The notes: generated by a model not told the origin, from the sequence alone. A DNA stretch of 10,635 nucleotides from Alphaproteobacteria bacterium MarineAlpha10_Bin3 (GCA_002937525.1 PTKA01000015.1:1-10635), one strand, 5' to 3'. Shown: positions 1 to 9,778, numbered from the stretch's first letter. Translations and numbers: made by a program.

Positions 1-871
1 CGATGACCGGGGCGGCCAGCACCATGGAAGCGACCGATATCAAGACGATCACCTGCCGCCATTCCTCAATCAACGCACCGAAGGGGTCCAGCATCACGCG
101 CATGAACAGGGCGATCGCGGCTATTTTCGGCGCGACGGCGAAAAAAGCCGTCACCGGCGTCGGCGCGCCTTCATAGACGTCCGGGGTCCACATGTGGAAC
201 GGCACGGCGGATACCTTGAAGGCCAGCCCGGCAGCCAGGAACATGATGCCGACGACAAGACCGACCGACGCCTGCGCGCGCTCCGCACCCAGAACTTCAG
301 CCAGCACATCGAAGCGGGTCGTGCCGGTGAAGCCGTAGATCAGCGAGCAGCCATACAGCAGCAGGCACGACGACAGCGCGCCCAGAACGAAATATTTCAG
401 CCCAGCCTCGGACGAACGGACATTGTCGCGCTGGAACGCGGCAATGACATAGAGCGAAAGGCTTTGCAGTTCGAGACCCATATACAGCGAGATCAGGCCG
501 TTGGCCGAGATCATCATCATCATGCCAACGGTCGCGAAAAGGATCAGGACCGGAAATTCGAACCGGGCCATGCCCTCGCGCTTCATGAAGGTCTCGCTCA
601 TGATCAAGACCAGAGCCGAACCCAGCAGCACCAGAATCTTCATGAAGACCGCGAAATCGTCGGTGACGAAAAGACCACCAAAAGCAAAGCCCCTGCCCTC
701 GGCCAACCACACGACCAGCGCCAGACACACCAGCAACGATATCACGACAAGACCGTTCACCAGCGCCATGGCGCGCTTTGGCGCGGCGAACGCGCCGACC
801 ATCATCGACACCATGCCCATCACGGCGAGAAATATTTCCGGCAACGCGGGAAGGAAGATGGACATTTCCAT
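1..871 (-). CDS. nuoN: NADH-quinone oxidoreductase subunit N (5' part; runs off the left edge)
   Basis: Antiporter-like subunit of the complex I membrane arm; it moves protons across the inner membrane as quinone is reduced. The first 290 residues of about 480 are present, mostly hydrophobic helices. Numbered from the ATG at 871, the pumping residues known from E. coli NuoN are all visible: Glu134 in [10 protein letters not shown], Lys159 in GLKYFVLG, Lys219 in [11 protein letters not shown], followed by [18 protein letters not shown], and Lys249 in VAPKIAA. An in-frame ATG lies at 880, but it directly abuts the purine-rich GGGAGGG at 881-887. The ATG at 871 has a proper 9-base spacing from it and is the preferred start. 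The gene follows nuoM after 15 bases, and its ribosome binding site overlaps the nuoM stop codon, so translation is probably coupled. The reading frame is open to the window edge. Confidence 0.96.
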   Translation of the reverse strand, partial: MEMSIFLPALPEIFLAVMGMVSMMVGAFAAPKRAMALVNGLVVISLLVCLALVVWLAEGRGFAFGGLFVTDDFAVFMKILVLLGSALVLIMSETFMKREGMARFEFPVLILFATVGMMMMISANGLISLYMGLELQSLSLYVIAAFQRDNVRSSEAGLKYFVLGALSSCLLLYGCSLIYGFTGTTRFDVLAEVLGAERAQASVGLVVGIMFLAAGLAFKVSAVPFHMWTPDVYEGAPTPVTAFFAVAPKIAAIALFMRVMLDPFGALIEEWRQVIVLISVASMVLAAPVI

Positions 872-880
872 GATCTGCAT

Positions 881-887
881 CCCTCCC
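881..887 (-). promoter_or_regulatory. Ribosome binding site of nuoN
   Basis: GGGAGGG on the minus strand, whose first G is the last base of the nuoM TAG stop (887-889). It is 9 bases from ATG 871 and 0 bases from ATG 880, so it decides the start in favour of 871. Confidence 0.6.
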
Positions 888-2413
888 TAGCGGCCCGCCG
901 CCAGCGCCTTGACGCCACTTTGGGTGGCGGCGAGCGAGGCATGATAGTTTTCCAGCAGATTGGCGACCGATACCGAGATCGTATCCAGAAAGGAAGCAGG
1001 GTAGATCCCCATCCACAGGACCAGGATCACCAGCGGTGCGAACATGGCGAGTTCGCGCGGGCTAAGATCGAGTATCGATTTAAGATCCTCCTTGGTCAGT
1101 TGACCGAAGATGACGCGCCGATAGAGATAAAGCATATAGGCCGCGCCCAGCACCATGCCCGTTGCAATCAACAGCGCCACCCAGGTATTGGCCCCGAAGG
1201 CGCCCAGCAGGATCAGGAACTCGCCGACGAAACCGCTGGTCCCCGGCAACCCGACCGAGGCCAGCATGAACAGCATGAAGATCACCGCATAGCGGGGCAT
1301 ACGGTGAACCAGCCCGCCATAGCGCGATATCTCGCGCGAATGGATACGGTCGTACACCACGCCAACGCACAGAAATAACGCGGAGGAGACGAAACCATGG
1401 CTGAGCATCTGGATAATAGCGCCCTCGACGGCCTGCTGGTTGACGGCGAAAATTCCGACCGTCACGAAGCCCATATGGGCGACCGATGAATAGGCGATGA
1501 GCTTCTTCATATCCTCCTGCGCCAGCGCCACAAGCGAGGTATAGATCACCGCGATAACGCTGAGCGTGAAGACCATCGGCGTGAAAAACGCCGACGCCTC
1601 GGGCAGCATCGGCAACGAGAAACGCAGGAACCCATAGGCGCCCATTTTCAGCAGCACGCCGGCGAGAATCACCGATCCCGCCGTCGGTGCCTCGACATGG
1701 GCGTCCGGCAGCCAGGTATGCACCGGCCACATCGGCACCTTGACCGCGAAGGATGCAAAGAACGCCAGCCAAAGCCAGGTTTGCAGTTCCGGGTCGAAGC
1801 CGTAGCGCATCAGCGTCGGGATATCCATCGTATTGGCCTGAAGATACATGGCGATGATCGCCAGCAGCATCAGCACCGAACCGAACAGGGTGTAGAGGAA
1901 AAACTTGAACGCGGCATAGACCCGGCGCGGCCCGCCCCACACCCCGATGATCAGGAACATCGGAACCAGCACCGCCTCGAAAAAGATATAGAAGACGATA
2001 AAATCGAGCGCCGAGAACATGCCGATCATGAACGTTTCCAGCACCAGGAAGGCGACCATGTACTCCTTGACCCGGTCCTTGATCGTTTCCCAACTGGCGA
2101 GAATGCAGATCGGCGTCAGCAGGGTCGATAACAGAACGAAGAACAAGGATATGCCGTCGACCCCGACCTTGTAGGTAATATTCAACGAAGGGATCCATTC
2201 GCGCTGCGCGACGAACTGAAATGCCGCCGTGCCATCGTCGAAATTGATCCACAAGAACACCGAAGCGACGAAGGTGCCGAGCGATACCCACAACGCCCCC
2301 CAGCGCGCGTTCCCCGCGACCTGTTCGGGCGTGCCGCGGGTGAACAGAAGTATCGCCAATGCGCCCGCCAAGGGCATGAAGATGGTGATGGTCAGGAGCG
2401 GAAAATCGGTCAT
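887..2413 (-). CDS. nuoM: NADH-quinone oxidoreductase subunit M
   Basis: The 508-residue antiporter-like proton channel subunit of the complex I membrane arm, close to the usual length (E. coli 509). It is a polytopic inner-membrane protein with about 14 hydrophobic segments. Key residues visible: Glu146 in [13 protein letters not shown] (E. coli Glu144), Lys225 in [19 protein letters not shown] (E. coli Lys234), the conserved [12 protein letters not shown] at 241-252, and Lys256 in LLKMGAYG (E. coli Lys265). It starts at ATG 2413, 9 bases after the nuoL stop, with only a weak upstream purine stretch, so it probably depends on ribosomes finishing nuoL. It ends in TAG, which overlaps the nuoN ribosome binding site. 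No disruption is seen. Confidence 0.98.
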   Translation of the reverse strand: MTDFPLLTITIFMPLAGALAILLFTRGTPEQVAGNARWGALWVSLGTFVASVFLWINFDDGTAAFQFVAQREWIPSLNITYKVGVDGISLFFVLLSTLLTPICILASWETIKDRVKEYMVAFLVLETFMIGMFSALDFIVFYIFFEAVLVPMFLIIGVWGGPRRVYAAFKFFLYTLFGSVLMLLAIIAMYLQANTMDIPTLMRYGFDPELQTWLWLAFFASFAVKVPMWPVHTWLPDAHVEAPTAGSVILAGVLLKMGAYGFLRFSLPMLPEASAFFTPMVFTLSVIAVIYTSLVALAQEDMKKLIAYSSVAHMGFVTVGIFAVNQQAVEGAIIQMLSHGFVSSALFLCVGVVYDRIHSREISRYGGLVHRMPRYAVIFMLFMLASVGLPGTSGFVGEFLILLGAFGANTWVALLIATGMVLGAAYMLYLYRRVIFGQLTKEDLKSILDLSPRELAMFAPLVILVLWMGIYPASFLDTISVSVANLLENYHASLAATQSGVKALAAGR

Positions 2414-2422
2414 CGTCTTTGC

Positions 2423-4375
2423 TCAACCCGCCGTCCGCGTGAAGAAGTACCAGGTAATCAATACGACCACGCCGATCAGCATGGCGAAGGCGTAATGGTA
2501 CAGGTAGCCGCTTTGTAACGCGCTCGCCCGCCTGGCGAGGCGGAGCGTCGTCGCGGCGATGCCATCGGGTCCAACGCCGTCGATCAGCGCCTCGTCGCCG
2601 GCTTTCCAGAACCCACGGCCCAGCACGAAGGCCGGGCGGACGAAAATACGCTCGTAGATCTCGTCAAAATACCACTTGTTGTAGGACAGCAAATAGGCTG
2701 GCTGCAATTTTGCCGCCAACAATGCCGGAATATCGGGCCGCATCATATACATCCAATAGGCCAGCCCGATACCGCCGACCCCGACCAGTATGGGCAGGAC
2801 TTTCACCCAGACCGGAACGTTATGGGCGTCGATCAGGGCGCTGTGTTGTGGCAGCATCTGGATCGAATCGCCCCAGAACGTCGCCATGCCATTGCCGACG
2901 AACAACTGATAACCAAGCGCGCCCGAGAATATCGCGCCGGCGGCCAGCAGGAATAGCGGCAGGATCATCACTTTGGGCGATTCATGGACATGCGCCAGCG
3001 TCTTCTCGTCGCAGCGCGGATCGCCATGGAAGGTCATGAACAAGAGCCGCCACGAATAGAACGCGGTCATGAACGCCGCCGCAATCCCCATCCAGAACGC
3101 ATAGGTCCCGACGGCGCTGTTGGCCGCAAACGCGGATTCGATGATCGCATCCTTGGAAAAGAAACCGGCGAAACCGATTGACGTGCCGGGAATGCCGATC
3201 CCGGCCAAGGACAGGCTGCCGATCCACATCAGCCCGTAGGTGACCGGTATCAGCTTCCACAACCCCCCCATCTTGCGCATGTCCTGTTCGTCCGACATGG
3301 CGTGGATCACCGAACCGGATCCCAGGAACAGCAGTGCCTTGAAGAAGGCGTGGGTCATGAGATGAAAGATCGCCGCCGGATAGGCCGACACGCCGATGGC
3401 GAAGAACATGTAACCGAGTTGCGAGCAGGTCGAATAGGCGATCACCCGCTTGATATCGAACTGGGTCAGCCCGATCGTTGCAGTGACGACCGCCGTCGTG
3501 GCGCCGACGATGGTCACGACCATCAGCGCGGTCTCCGACTGCTCGAACAAAGGCGACATCCGGACCACCATGAACACCCCGGCGGTAACCATGGTGGCCG
3601 CATGAATCAGGGCCGAGACCGGGGTCGGGCCTTCCATCGCATCTGGCAGCCAGGTGTGCAGGCCGAGCTGCGCCGACTTGCCCATCGCGCCGATGAACAA
3701 AAGCAGGCAAATGATCGTCAGCGCATGATATTCGCCGCCAAGGAAAATCAGGGTGGCGTCGGCCATGCCGGGCGCGGCGCGGAAAATTTCATCCAGATTG
3801 ACCGTGCCGAACAGCACATACACCGCGAATATGCCAAGCGCAAAACCGACATCGCCGACCCGGTTGACCAAAAACGCCTTTATCGCCGCAGCGTTGGCCG
3901 ATGGCTTGTCGTACCAGAAGCCAATCAGAAGATAGGAGCACAGCCCAACCCCTTCCCAGCCGAAAAAGAGCTGCACCAGATTGTCCGACGTCACCAGCAT
4001 CAGCATGAAGAAAGTGAACAGGCTGAGATAGGCAAAGAACCGCGCGACCGACTTGTCGTGATGCATGTAGCCGATCGAATAGATATGCACGACGGCGGAA
4101 ACCGTGGTCACCACGATCAACATGACGGCGGTCAGGGTATCGACCTTCAGCGCCCAGGACAACGTCAGGTCGCCCGACGAAATCCACTCGAACAGAACCA
4201 CCGTGCGCGGATCGCCGCCCAGCGCCACGACAATGAACAGATACCAGGAAACCAGGGTCGCCAGCACCAGCAAGGAGCAGGTCACGAATTGCGCGCCCTT
4301 GTCGCCAATCATACGGCCCAGAAAACCAGCAATCGCGGCGCCCAGTAGGGGCAGGAATACAGCTGCGGCTTCCAT
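2423..4375 (-). CDS. nuoL: NADH-quinone oxidoreductase subunit L
   Basis: The largest antiporter-like subunit at the tip of the complex I membrane arm; 650 residues, somewhat longer than E. coli NuoL (613). Family landmarks: Glu141 in FFGWEGVGLCSYLLIGFW, Lys233 in MGKSAQLGLHTWLPDAMEG, then TPVSALIHAATMVTAG, Lys346 in HAFFKALLF, and Lys408 in GFFSKDAIIE. In this family these form the internal proton relay (E. coli Glu144, Lys229, Lys399 and others). The C-terminal part, roughly from 520 on, carries the amphipathic lateral helix and a last membrane anchor (about 625-645). The start ATG overlaps the nuoK stop by one base (TGATG), and a GAGGGG lies just upstream inside nuoK, so the two are translationally coupled. 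Confidence 0.98.
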   Translation of the reverse strand: MEAAAVFLPLLGAAIAGFLGRMIGDKGAQFVTCSLLVLATLVSWYLFIVVALGGDPRTVVLFEWISSGDLTLSWALKVDTLTAVMLIVVTTVSAVVHIYSIGYMHHDKSVARFFAYLSLFTFFMLMLVTSDNLVQLFFGWEGVGLCSYLLIGFWYDKPSANAAAIKAFLVNRVGDVGFALGIFAVYVLFGTVNLDEIFRAAPGMADATLIFLGGEYHALTIICLLLFIGAMGKSAQLGLHTWLPDAMEGPTPVSALIHAATMVTAGVFMVVRMSPLFEQSETALMVVTIVGATTAVVTATIGLTQFDIKRVIAYSTCSQLGYMFFAIGVSAYPAAIFHLMTHAFFKALLFLGSGSVIHAMSDEQDMRKMGGLWKLIPVTYGLMWIGSLSLAGIGIPGTSIGFAGFFSKDAIIESAFAANSAVGTYAFWMGIAAAFMTAFYSWRLLFMTFHGDPRCDEKTLAHVHESPKVMILPLFLLAAGAIFSGALGYQLFVGNGMATFWGDSIQMLPQHSALIDAHNVPVWVKVLPILVGVGGIGLAYWMYMMRPDIPALLAAKLQPAYLLSYNKWYFDEIYERIFVRPAFVLGRGFWKAGDEALIDGVGPDGIAATTLRLARRASALQSGYLYHYAFAMLIGVVVLITWYFFTRTAG

Positions 4376-4686
4376 CAGCCCCTCATCACATTGACGTCTT
4401 CGACTTCGATTGACCCGCGATTGCGGTAATACACAACCAGTATGGCGAGTCCGATGGCCGCCTCGGCCGCCGCCACGGTCAGCACGAACATGGCGAATAT
4501 CTGCCCGACCAGGTCGTTCAGATGGGTCGAGAACGCAACCAGGTTGATATTGACCGCGAGCAGCATCAGCTCAATCGACATGAGTATGATGATGACATTC
4601 TTGCGGTTGAGGAAAATCCCGAACAGCCCCAGCGTGAACAGGATTGCTGCAACCGACAGGTAATGACTAAGACCTATTTCCAGCAT
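4375..4686 (-). CDS. nuoK: NADH-quinone oxidoreductase subunit K
   Basis: Small membrane-arm subunit of complex I, 103 residues (E. coli 100), with three transmembrane helices at roughly 10-26, 32-52 and 60-86. The two buried glutamates of the proton path are present: Glu39 in [11 protein letters not shown] (E. coli Glu36) and Glu75 in [12 protein letters not shown] (E. coli Glu72). The start ATG 4686 is 2 bases after the nuoJ stop. The last base before the stop junction is shared with nuoL as TGATG. The charged tail after residue 88 faces away from the membrane core. Confidence 0.98.
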   Translation of the reverse strand: MLEIGLSHYLSVAAILFTLGLFGIFLNRKNVIIILMSIELMLLAVNINLVAFSTHLNDLVGQIFAMFVLTVAAAEAAIGLAILVVYYRNRGSIEVEDVNVMRG

Positions 4687-4688
4687 GG

Positions 4689-5303
4689 TCAGATCCCGCT
4701 CCCGGTCGTGACCTTGACGATTTCGATGGCGTCGCTGGCCTTGCGGTCAAGCTGATCGGCAATTTTCTGCCGCCGCACGCCGGGACGTTTGCGCAATGTG
4801 AGAACGATGGCGCCGATCATCGCGACCAGCAGGATCAACCCCGCTGCCTGGAACAGGTAAAAATAGTCGGTGTAGATGATGCGTCCGATCGCTTGCGTAT
4901 TGGTCACCTGGTCGAGCGGTGGGATCGGTGCCGCGGCATTCGACGCCGCTTGCGGTATCACGACCCAGCCGCCCAGCACGACAAGCAGTTCGACCAGCAA
5001 AAGAATGCCGATCAGCGCGCCGATCGGCAAATATTGCAGCACGCCGCGCCGCAGCTCGACGAAATTTATATCCAGCATCATGACGACGAATAGAAACAGC
5101 ACCGCGACCGCACCGACATAGACGATGACCAGGACCATCGCCAGAAATTCCGCCCCCATCAGCACGAACAGCCCGGCGGCGTTGAAGAACGCCAGGATTA
5201 GAAACAACACCGAATGAACCGGATTGCGCGCGGCGATCACCAGCACGCCCGCGGCCACCGCCACGAACGAAAACATGTAAAACGCCAGAGCTTGAACAAT
5301 CAT
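4689..5303 (-). CDS. nuoJ: NADH-quinone oxidoreductase subunit J
   Basis: Membrane-arm subunit of complex I, 204 residues, with five hydrophobic helices. Together with NuoA, NuoH and NuoK it links the quinone site to the pumping subunits. The family hallmark is the third helix, around residues 52-78, with [19 protein letters not shown]; its Tyr62-Val-Gly64 is the conserved position of the pi-bulge known from complex I structures. The tail after about 175 is charged and soluble. The start is ATG 5303, preceded by GAGGG at a 6-base spacing. The 51-base gap upstream to nuoI is the largest ordinary gap in this operon; I see no clear promoter or terminator in it. Confidence 0.97.
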   Translation of the reverse strand: MIVQALAFYMFSFVAVAAGVLVIAARNPVHSVLFLILAFFNAAGLFVLMGAEFLAMVLVIVYVGAVAVLFLFVVMMLDINFVELRRGVLQYLPIGALIGILLLVELLVVLGGWVVIPQAASNAAAPIPPLDQVTNTQAIGRIIYTDYFYLFQAAGLILLVAMIGAIVLTLRKRPGVRRQKIADQLDRKASDAIEIVKVTTGSGI

Positions 5304-5354
5304 AAAAAACCCTCAACGCCGCGCCGGAACAACCCGCAATCGACGCAAGCCGCC

Positions 5355-5843
5355 TTACCGATACGGCATATCCAATTCGATATTCGCCGCCAACTCCGCT
5401 TCCCAGCGGTCGCCGTTGGCCAGCAGTTTTTCCTTGTCGTAGTAAAGTTCCTCGCGCGTTTCCGTCGCGAATTCATAATTTGGACCCTCGACGATGGCAT
5501 CGACCGGGCATGCTTCCTGGCAATAGCCGCAATAGATGCATTTGGTCATGTCGATGTCATAGCGCGTCGTGCGCCGGCTGCCATCGGCGCGCGGTTCGGC
5601 TTCGATGGTGATCGCCTGCGCCGGACAGACCGCTTCGCACAATTTGCACGCGATGCAGCGTTCCTCGCCATTGGCGTAGCGGCGCAGCGCATGTTCGCCC
5701 CGAAAACGCGGCGACAGCGGCCCCTTTTCATAAGGGTAATTGATCGTATGTTTCGCCCGGAACATGGCGCGCAGGGTCAGCGACATGCCCTGCACGATTT
5801 CCGTGAGCAGAAAGCCCCGCAAAGTGCGATCGAAAAACGCCAT
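5355..5843 (-). CDS. nuoI: NADH-quinone oxidoreductase subunit I (two 4Fe-4S clusters)
   Basis: The 162-residue ferredoxin-like subunit that passes electrons from NuoG through clusters N6a and N6b towards N2 and quinone. Two CxxCxxCxxxCP motifs are complete: Cys63, 66, 69, 73 ([12 protein letters not shown]) and Cys102, 105, 108, 112 ([12 protein letters not shown]). The N-terminal part (4-30) is an amphipathic segment that seats the protein on the membrane arm. The frame is open further upstream into nuoH, but ATG 5843 has a textbook AAGGAGG six bases before it and gives the family N-terminus, so the longer reading (up to 6026) is rejected. It begins 16 bases after the nuoH stop. Confidence 0.98.
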   Translation of the reverse strand: MAFFDRTLRGFLLTEIVQGMSLTLRAMFRAKHTINYPYEKGPLSPRFRGEHALRRYANGEERCIACKLCEAVCPAQAITIEAEPRADGSRRTTRYDIDMTKCIYCGYCQEACPVDAIVEGPNYEFATETREELYYDKEKLLANGDRWEAELAANIELDMPYR

Positions 5844-5849
5844 TATTCG

Positions 5850-5856
5850 CCTCCTT
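5850..5856 (-). promoter_or_regulatory. Ribosome binding site of nuoI
   Basis: AAGGAGG on the minus strand, six bases before ATG 5843. It is the strongest ribosome binding site in the nuo part of the window and settles the nuoI start. Confidence 0.8.
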
Positions 5857-5859
5857 GCC

Positions 5860-6885
5860 TCAACTACCCGGCACCTTGTCCATAACGATAAGCCAGCCGC
5901 CAACAACGACGACCCACAACAGCGAGAACGGCAGGAACACTTTCCAGCCAAGCCGCATAAGCTGATCGTAGCGATAGCGCGGGAACGTCGCCCGTATCCA
6001 CAAGAACACGAACAAACAGGACGCAATTTTCAGCGCGAACCAGATCGGTCCCGGCACCCAGTTGAACGGAGCCATATCAACCGGCGCCATCCAGCCACCC
6101 AGGAACAGGATCGACGTCATCGCCGCCATCAGGATCATGTTCGCGTATTCGCCAAGAAAGAACATGGCGAAGGTCATCGCGGAATATTCGACGTTATAGC
6201 CGGAAACCAGTTCGGCTTCGGCCTCCGGCAGATCGAAGGGCGCCCGGTTGGTTTCCGCCAGGGTCGAGATAAAAAATATGATGAACATCGGAAACAGGAT
6301 GCCAAAGAAATGCCAGTTCCAGAATCCGCCCGACTGCGCCTCGACGATATCGGACAGGTTGAGCGATCCGACGAACATCAGCACCGTGATGATGACAAAA
6401 CCCATCGACACTTCATAGGAAATCATTTGCGCCGCCGAACGCAGCGCGCCAAAAAATGCGTATTTCGAATTCGACGACCATCCGGCCATGATGATGCCGT
6501 ACACACCAAGCGATGAAATCGCAAAAAGATAAAGAATCCCGACATTTATATTGGAAAGAACAAGTCCCGCATCAAACGGTATCACGGCCCAGGCAATCAG
6601 GCTGAGAACGAAGGTGACGATCGGCGCCAGGTAAAACATCGCGCGATTGGCGCTGGCGGGAACAATGGTTTCCTTGAAGAACAGCTTGATGCCGTCGGCC
6701 ATGGGCTGCAGCAGCCCAAACGGGCCGACCACGTTCGGTCCCTTGCGTAGCTGCATCCAGCCGATGACCTTGCGTTCGGCCAGAGTCAGATAGGCGACCG
6801 CGCCGAGCAGCGGGGCCACGATCAGGATGACGTAGAATGCGATGACGATCGTCGGCCACGCATAGATGTCCCACAACTCAACCAT
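5860..6885 (-). CDS. nuoH: NADH-quinone oxidoreductase subunit H
   Basis: The 341-residue inner-membrane subunit that forms much of the quinone-binding chamber and connects the peripheral and membrane arms. Visible landmarks, numbered from ATG 6885: the first cytoplasmic loop with [16 protein letters not shown] (36-51) and [16 protein letters not shown] (57-72), and the acidic quinone-site loop with [19 protein letters not shown] (211-229) and YNVEYS. About eight helices follow the family pattern. An alternative ATG at 6906 adds seven residues (MAKRRVP). I prefer 6885 because homologues usually start close to the VELW-like segment and because it gives a short 8-base overlap with nuoG (ATGGTTGA) instead of 29 bases. 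Neither start has a strong ribosome binding site, so coupling to nuoG translation is likely. Confidence 0.95.
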   Translation of the reverse strand: MVELWDIYAWPTIVIAFYVILIVAPLLGAVAYLTLAERKVIGWMQLRKGPNVVGPFGLLQPMADGIKLFFKETIVPASANRAMFYLAPIVTFVLSLIAWAVIPFDAGLVLSNINVGILYLFAISSLGVYGIIMAGWSSNSKYAFFGALRSAAQMISYEVSMGFVIITVLMFVGSLNLSDIVEAQSGGFWNWHFFGILFPMFIIFFISTLAETNRAPFDLPEAEAELVSGYNVEYSAMTFAMFFLGEYANMILMAAMTSILFLGGWMAPVDMAPFNWVPGPIWFALKIASCLFVFLWIRATFPRYRYDQLMRLGWKVFLPFSLLWVVVVGGWLIVMDKVPGS

Positions 6886-8938
6886 CGGTACCCGTCGCTT
6901 CGCCATTGATGAATTCGCGGGTGCATTGCGCCATGACCTCGGATGCCCGGCTGATCGGATCGGTCATATAGAAATTAGTCACCGGCAACGCGAACGGTGC
7001 CGGGTCCATCGCGCCGGCATCGCCGAATTCGCCCCATGACGCCGCCTCGACATCGTCAATCCGGGCGAAATGCGGACAGGCAGCATAGAGTCGCCGGCGC
7101 AATGCGGACAGATCGTCGAAGGGCAGCGGATCGCCGATAACTGCGGACAGCGCCCTAAGAACGGTCCAGTCCTCGCGCGCATCGCCGGGTGGAAAGGCCG
7201 CGCGCCGCGCCAATTGCACCCGGCCTTCGGTATTGACATAGGTGCCGGGTTTTTCGGTATAGGCGGCGCCGGGCAGGATCACGTCGGCGGCATGGGCCCC
7301 GGCATCGCCATGATGGCCCTGATAGATCACGAAGGATTTGGCGAGTTTGGTCATATCGACCTCATCCGCGCCAAGCAAATAGACCACGTCGATCTCGCCC
7401 GCTTGCGCGCCGTCCAGAATGGCCTGGGTGTTGCGCCCCGCCGCGCCAGGCGTGAAGTCAAGATCAAGACCGCCGACCCGCGCCGCCGCACCATGCAGCA
7501 CATTGAACCCGTTCCAGCCTTCGGCGATCATACCGGCATCGACCGCGATTTTGCGCGCCGCCGCCAGAACCGCAGCACCGTCGGGCCGCGCCAGCGCGCC
7601 CATACCCAGGATAAGCATCGGCCGTTCGGCGTCACGCAACGCCGCGGCGAAGATATGTTCGCCACTGGCGATCTGGGCCAGCGAATCGGGCCCGGCGCCA
7701 AGATATTCGGTATCGTAGGTCAGATCGACCCGCACTCCGACCAGGCCGATATCGTAGCCGCCACGCAGCCAGCGTTGGCGAATGCGCGTATTGACCAGCG
7801 GCGCCTCCCAACGCGGGTTGACGCCGATCAGCAGGCAGGCGTCGGATTCTTCGATCCCGGCGATCCCGGTATTGAACAGATAACTGGCGCGCTGGGTGGG
7901 ATCGAGTGCTGCACCGTCCTGACGGCAATCGAGATGCGGCGAACCCAACGCCGCCATCAGCGCTTTCAGCGCGAACATCGATTCCACGTCGCACAGATCG
8001 CCCGCCAATGCGGCGATGCGGCTACCGTCCAGTCCCTTCAACTTGGCCGCGATGGCGGCGAACGCGGCATCCCAGCTGGCTTCCGCCAGGCGGCCATCGG
8101 CACCGCGAATATAGGGCTGATCGAGACGCTGGCGGCGCAATCCGTCGCAGGCAAAGCGCGTCTTATCGGAAATCCATTCCTCGTTCACATCCTCATTGAT
8201 CCTGGGCAAGATGCGCAGGACTTCATTGCCGCGCGTATCGACCCGGATGTTGCTGCCGACCGCATCCATCACATCGATCGATTCGGTCTTGGTGAGTTCC
8301 CACGACCGGGCGATGAAGGAATAAGGTTTCGAGGTCAGCGCGCCAACCGGGCACAAATCGATGACATTGCCCGATAATTCGGACGACATTGCCTTGCCCA
8401 GGGTGGTGATCACCGCGTTTTCGCCGCGGTTAATCATGCCCATATCGGTGACCCCGCCGATCTCGGTCGAAAACCGGACGCAGCGGGTACAGTGAATGCA
8501 GCGGGTCATGATCGTGCTGATCAACGGCCCCATATACTGGTCGACGACGGCGCGCTTGTGCTCGGTGTAGCGGCTGCCGTCATAGCCGTACGCCATCGCC
8601 TGATCCTGCAAATCGCATTCGCCGCCCTGGTCGCAGATCGGGCAATCGAGCGGGTGGTTGATCAGCAGGAATTCCATCACCCCATGGCGCGCCTTGCGCA
8701 CCATGGGCGTGTCGGTGAAAATTTCCATGCCCTCGCCCGCCGGCAGCGCGCAGGACGCCTGCGGCTTGGGCGGTCCCGGCTTGACCTCGACCAGACACAT
8801 CCGGCAATTGCCGGCGATCGACAGGCGTTCGTGGTAACAAAAACGCGGAATTTCCGCACCGGCGGCTTCGCAAGCCTGCAAGACGGTCAGCCCGTTCTCA
8901 ACCTCGATCTCGACGCCATCGACTTTCAGCTTCGGCAT
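6878..8938 (-). CDS. nuoG: NADH-quinone oxidoreductase subunit G (Fe-S electron wire)
   Basis: The 686-residue iron-sulphur subunit that carries electrons from NuoF towards NuoI. Domains in order: a 2Fe-2S ferredoxin fold with Cys34, Cys45, Cys48 and Cys63 (cluster N1b); the His-Cys 4Fe-4S motif with His95, Cys99, Cys102 and Cys108 ([14 protein letters not shown], cluster N5); a 4Fe-4S cluster with Cys147, 150, 153 and 196 (cluster N4); then a molybdopterin-oxidoreductase-like domain from about 215 that has no catalytic role. The region around 215-235, where E. coli-type NuoG has the extra N7 cysteines, contains none, so this is the short, mitochondrial-like form. It starts at ATG 8938, with AAGAGGG 10 bases upstream. 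Its normal upstream neighbour nuoF is separated by the AT-rich insert, yet the gene itself is intact. Confidence 0.98.
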   Translation of the reverse strand: MPKLKVDGVEIEVENGLTVLQACEAAGAEIPRFCYHERLSIAGNCRMCLVEVKPGPPKPQASCALPAGEGMEIFTDTPMVRKARHGVMEFLLINHPLDCPICDQGGECDLQDQAMAYGYDGSRYTEHKRAVVDQYMGPLISTIMTRCIHCTRCVRFSTEIGGVTDMGMINRGENAVITTLGKAMSSELSGNVIDLCPVGALTSKPYSFIARSWELTKTESIDVMDAVGSNIRVDTRGNEVLRILPRINEDVNEEWISDKTRFACDGLRRQRLDQPYIRGADGRLAEASWDAAFAAIAAKLKGLDGSRIAALAGDLCDVESMFALKALMAALGSPHLDCRQDGAALDPTQRASYLFNTGIAGIEESDACLLIGVNPRWEAPLVNTRIRQRWLRGGYDIGLVGVRVDLTYDTEYLGAGPDSLAQIASGEHIFAAALRDAERPMLILGMGALARPDGAAVLAAARKIAVDAGMIAEGWNGFNVLHGAAARVGGLDLDFTPGAAGRNTQAILDGAQAGEIDVVYLLGADEVDMTKLAKSFVIYQGHHGDAGAHAADVILPGAAYTEKPGTYVNTEGRVQLARRAAFPPGDAREDWTVLRALSAVIGDPLPFDDLSALRRRLYAACPHFARIDDVEAASWGEFGDAGAMDPAPFALPVTNFYMTDPISRASEVMAQCTREFINGEATGTDG

Positions 8939-8939
8939 G
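8931..8939 (-). repeat. 9-base direct repeat, copy at the nuoG start
   Basis: CATGCCGAA on the minus strand, spanning the nuoG start codon. An identical copy lies at 9779-9787 over the DUF6338 start codon, 848 bases away. The two copies bracket the AT-rich insert. Confidence 0.5.
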
Positions 8940-8988
8940 CCTTTGTCACCCTCTTACGACTGGCATCTTATTTTTATAATCCATGGAA

Positions 8989-9174
8989 TTAGCTCGGGTT
9001 CTTCAAAGAAGAACCAGAACTGTCCTTTTGTCCAGAGGGACTACTAGATTGATTCCCGTTAGAGGGAGTTTTATCGCGAGATGTAGGCGGTGTGGCTGGT
9101 GGCGACGCGGTTGGCCGATATCCGCCTTTCTCAATTATCAACTGAGGTGTTTGTATATTATTTTGTTTGCCCAC
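8989..9174 (-). CDS. Small Pro/Ser-rich protein of unknown function, partner of the DUF6338 gene
   Basis: A 61-residue protein, function unknown. It has no membrane segment, signal peptide or cysteine. The N-terminal third (MGKQNNIQTPQLIIEKGGYRP) holds the only hydrophobic stretch and a GGYRP motif. After it comes a Pro/Ala run (TASPPATPPTS) and a Ser/Gly/Lys-rich disordered-looking tail. An ATG in frame at 9207 would give 72 residues, but the GTG at 9174 has a perfect AAGGAG at a 7-base spacing and is preferred. With this start the gene overlaps the end of the DUF6338 reading frame by 17 bases, which suggests a coupled pair. I have the impression that small Gly-Tyr-x-Pro, proline-rich proteins accompany DUF6338 genes elsewhere, but cannot verify it here. 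Codons are AT-rich compared with nuo genes. The reading frame appears intact, unlike its partner. Confidence 0.6.
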   Translation of the reverse strand: MGKQNNIQTPQLIIEKGGYRPTASPPATPPTSRDKTPSNGNQSSSPSGQKDSSGSSLKNPS

Positions 9175-9181
9175 TACTTTG

Positions 9182-9187
9182 CTCCTT
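9182..9187 (-). promoter_or_regulatory. Ribosome binding site of the small Pro/Ser-rich gene
   Basis: AAGGAG on the minus strand, embedded in the last codons of the DUF6338 frame (Tyr-Lys-Glu), 7 bases before GTG 9174. It points to GTG, rather than the ATG at 9207, as the start. Confidence 0.6.
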
Positions 9188-9617
9188 GTAAACCCAAAGA
9201 TAGTCATAATCGTCGGGCCTTAATATTACCCCGGGTGATCCCACGATAGGGGCGTCAAAGGTTTTATCCTTACTTACATCCCATAATTCTTCAATGTAGA
9301 TATGACCTGGATTCGGGTACGCACTTGCGTAGGAATTTTTAGTGAACCGACCGCCAATAATATCCCCATCCTTCATTTTAACCATAACCCAACAGCCTTC
9401 TGACGCTTGCGAAAAGAAGTCGTCCCAAGCCGTTTTCGATTGAACCAAAAACAACCCTTTCTCACCCAACCAACCGAGTCCTTTTCTTAGCGCGAATGGC
9501 CAAATTGCTGGTGCTATAACAAAACAGAGCAACGCTATTATCCAAGATAAAAATGGATGTAGTAATAAATAATTTTTATCTAGTTAAAATTGAATGAACC
9601 AATAGAGAAGTACAAAG

Positions 9618-9650
9618 TTAATTATACTAAAACAATTAATTATACTAAAA
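9618..9650 (-). repeat. Tandem 18-base duplication within the DUF6338 gene
   Basis: The 15-base unit TTTTAGTATAATTAA (minus strand) occurs at 9636-9650 and again at 9618-9632, a period of 18 bases. In the repaired protein it encodes FSIINC followed by FSIINF inside the second membrane helix, so it is in frame. Each unit also contains TATAAT (9639-9644 and 9621-9626). Confidence 0.75.
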
Positions 9651-9778
9651 TAGAGTGCTTCAAGAACTAAATTTTTGATCTCTTTAGTTTCTTGTGGCGC
9701 AATGTGACTATAAATACTCAGTGTAATGATTCCAGGCATAATGAAAGCCGCAAAAACAGCACAAAGCTTGGGTCTAAA

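Noticed and set aside
194..1378. Long plus-strand reading frame of 394 codons opposite nuoN and nuoM
   Set aside because: Its protein is rich in Gln, His, Arg and Asp with no recognisable domain, and it lies antisense to two clearly conserved membrane-protein genes. It is a by-product of GC-rich codon use. The same holds for plus-strand frames at 3302-4348, 5740-6516 and 7070-8377.
5304..5354. Promoter or terminator in the nuoI-nuoJ gap
   Set aside because: No stable stem-loop followed by a T run that would end transcription is evident; the short T stretch there belongs to the spacer between the nuoJ ribosome binding site and its ATG.
5844..6026. Upstream extension of the nuoI frame into nuoH
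   Set aside because: The extra residues are an out-of-frame reading of nuoH, and the AAGGAGG before ATG 5843 marks the real start.
8946..8984. A 12-codon frame (MDYKNKMPVVRG) just upstream of nuoG, as a possible leader peptide
   Set aside because: It has no convincing ribosome binding site, no run of regulatory codons and no visible competing hairpins; such short frames are expected by chance.
9746..9760. Programmed -1 frameshifting at the T run of the DUF6338 gene
   Set aside because: The context is G TTT TTG, not a full slippery heptamer, I see no strong downstream hairpin in this AT-rich stretch, and a second, independent stop at 9584-9586 would still end translation. A mutation or sequencing error is simpler.
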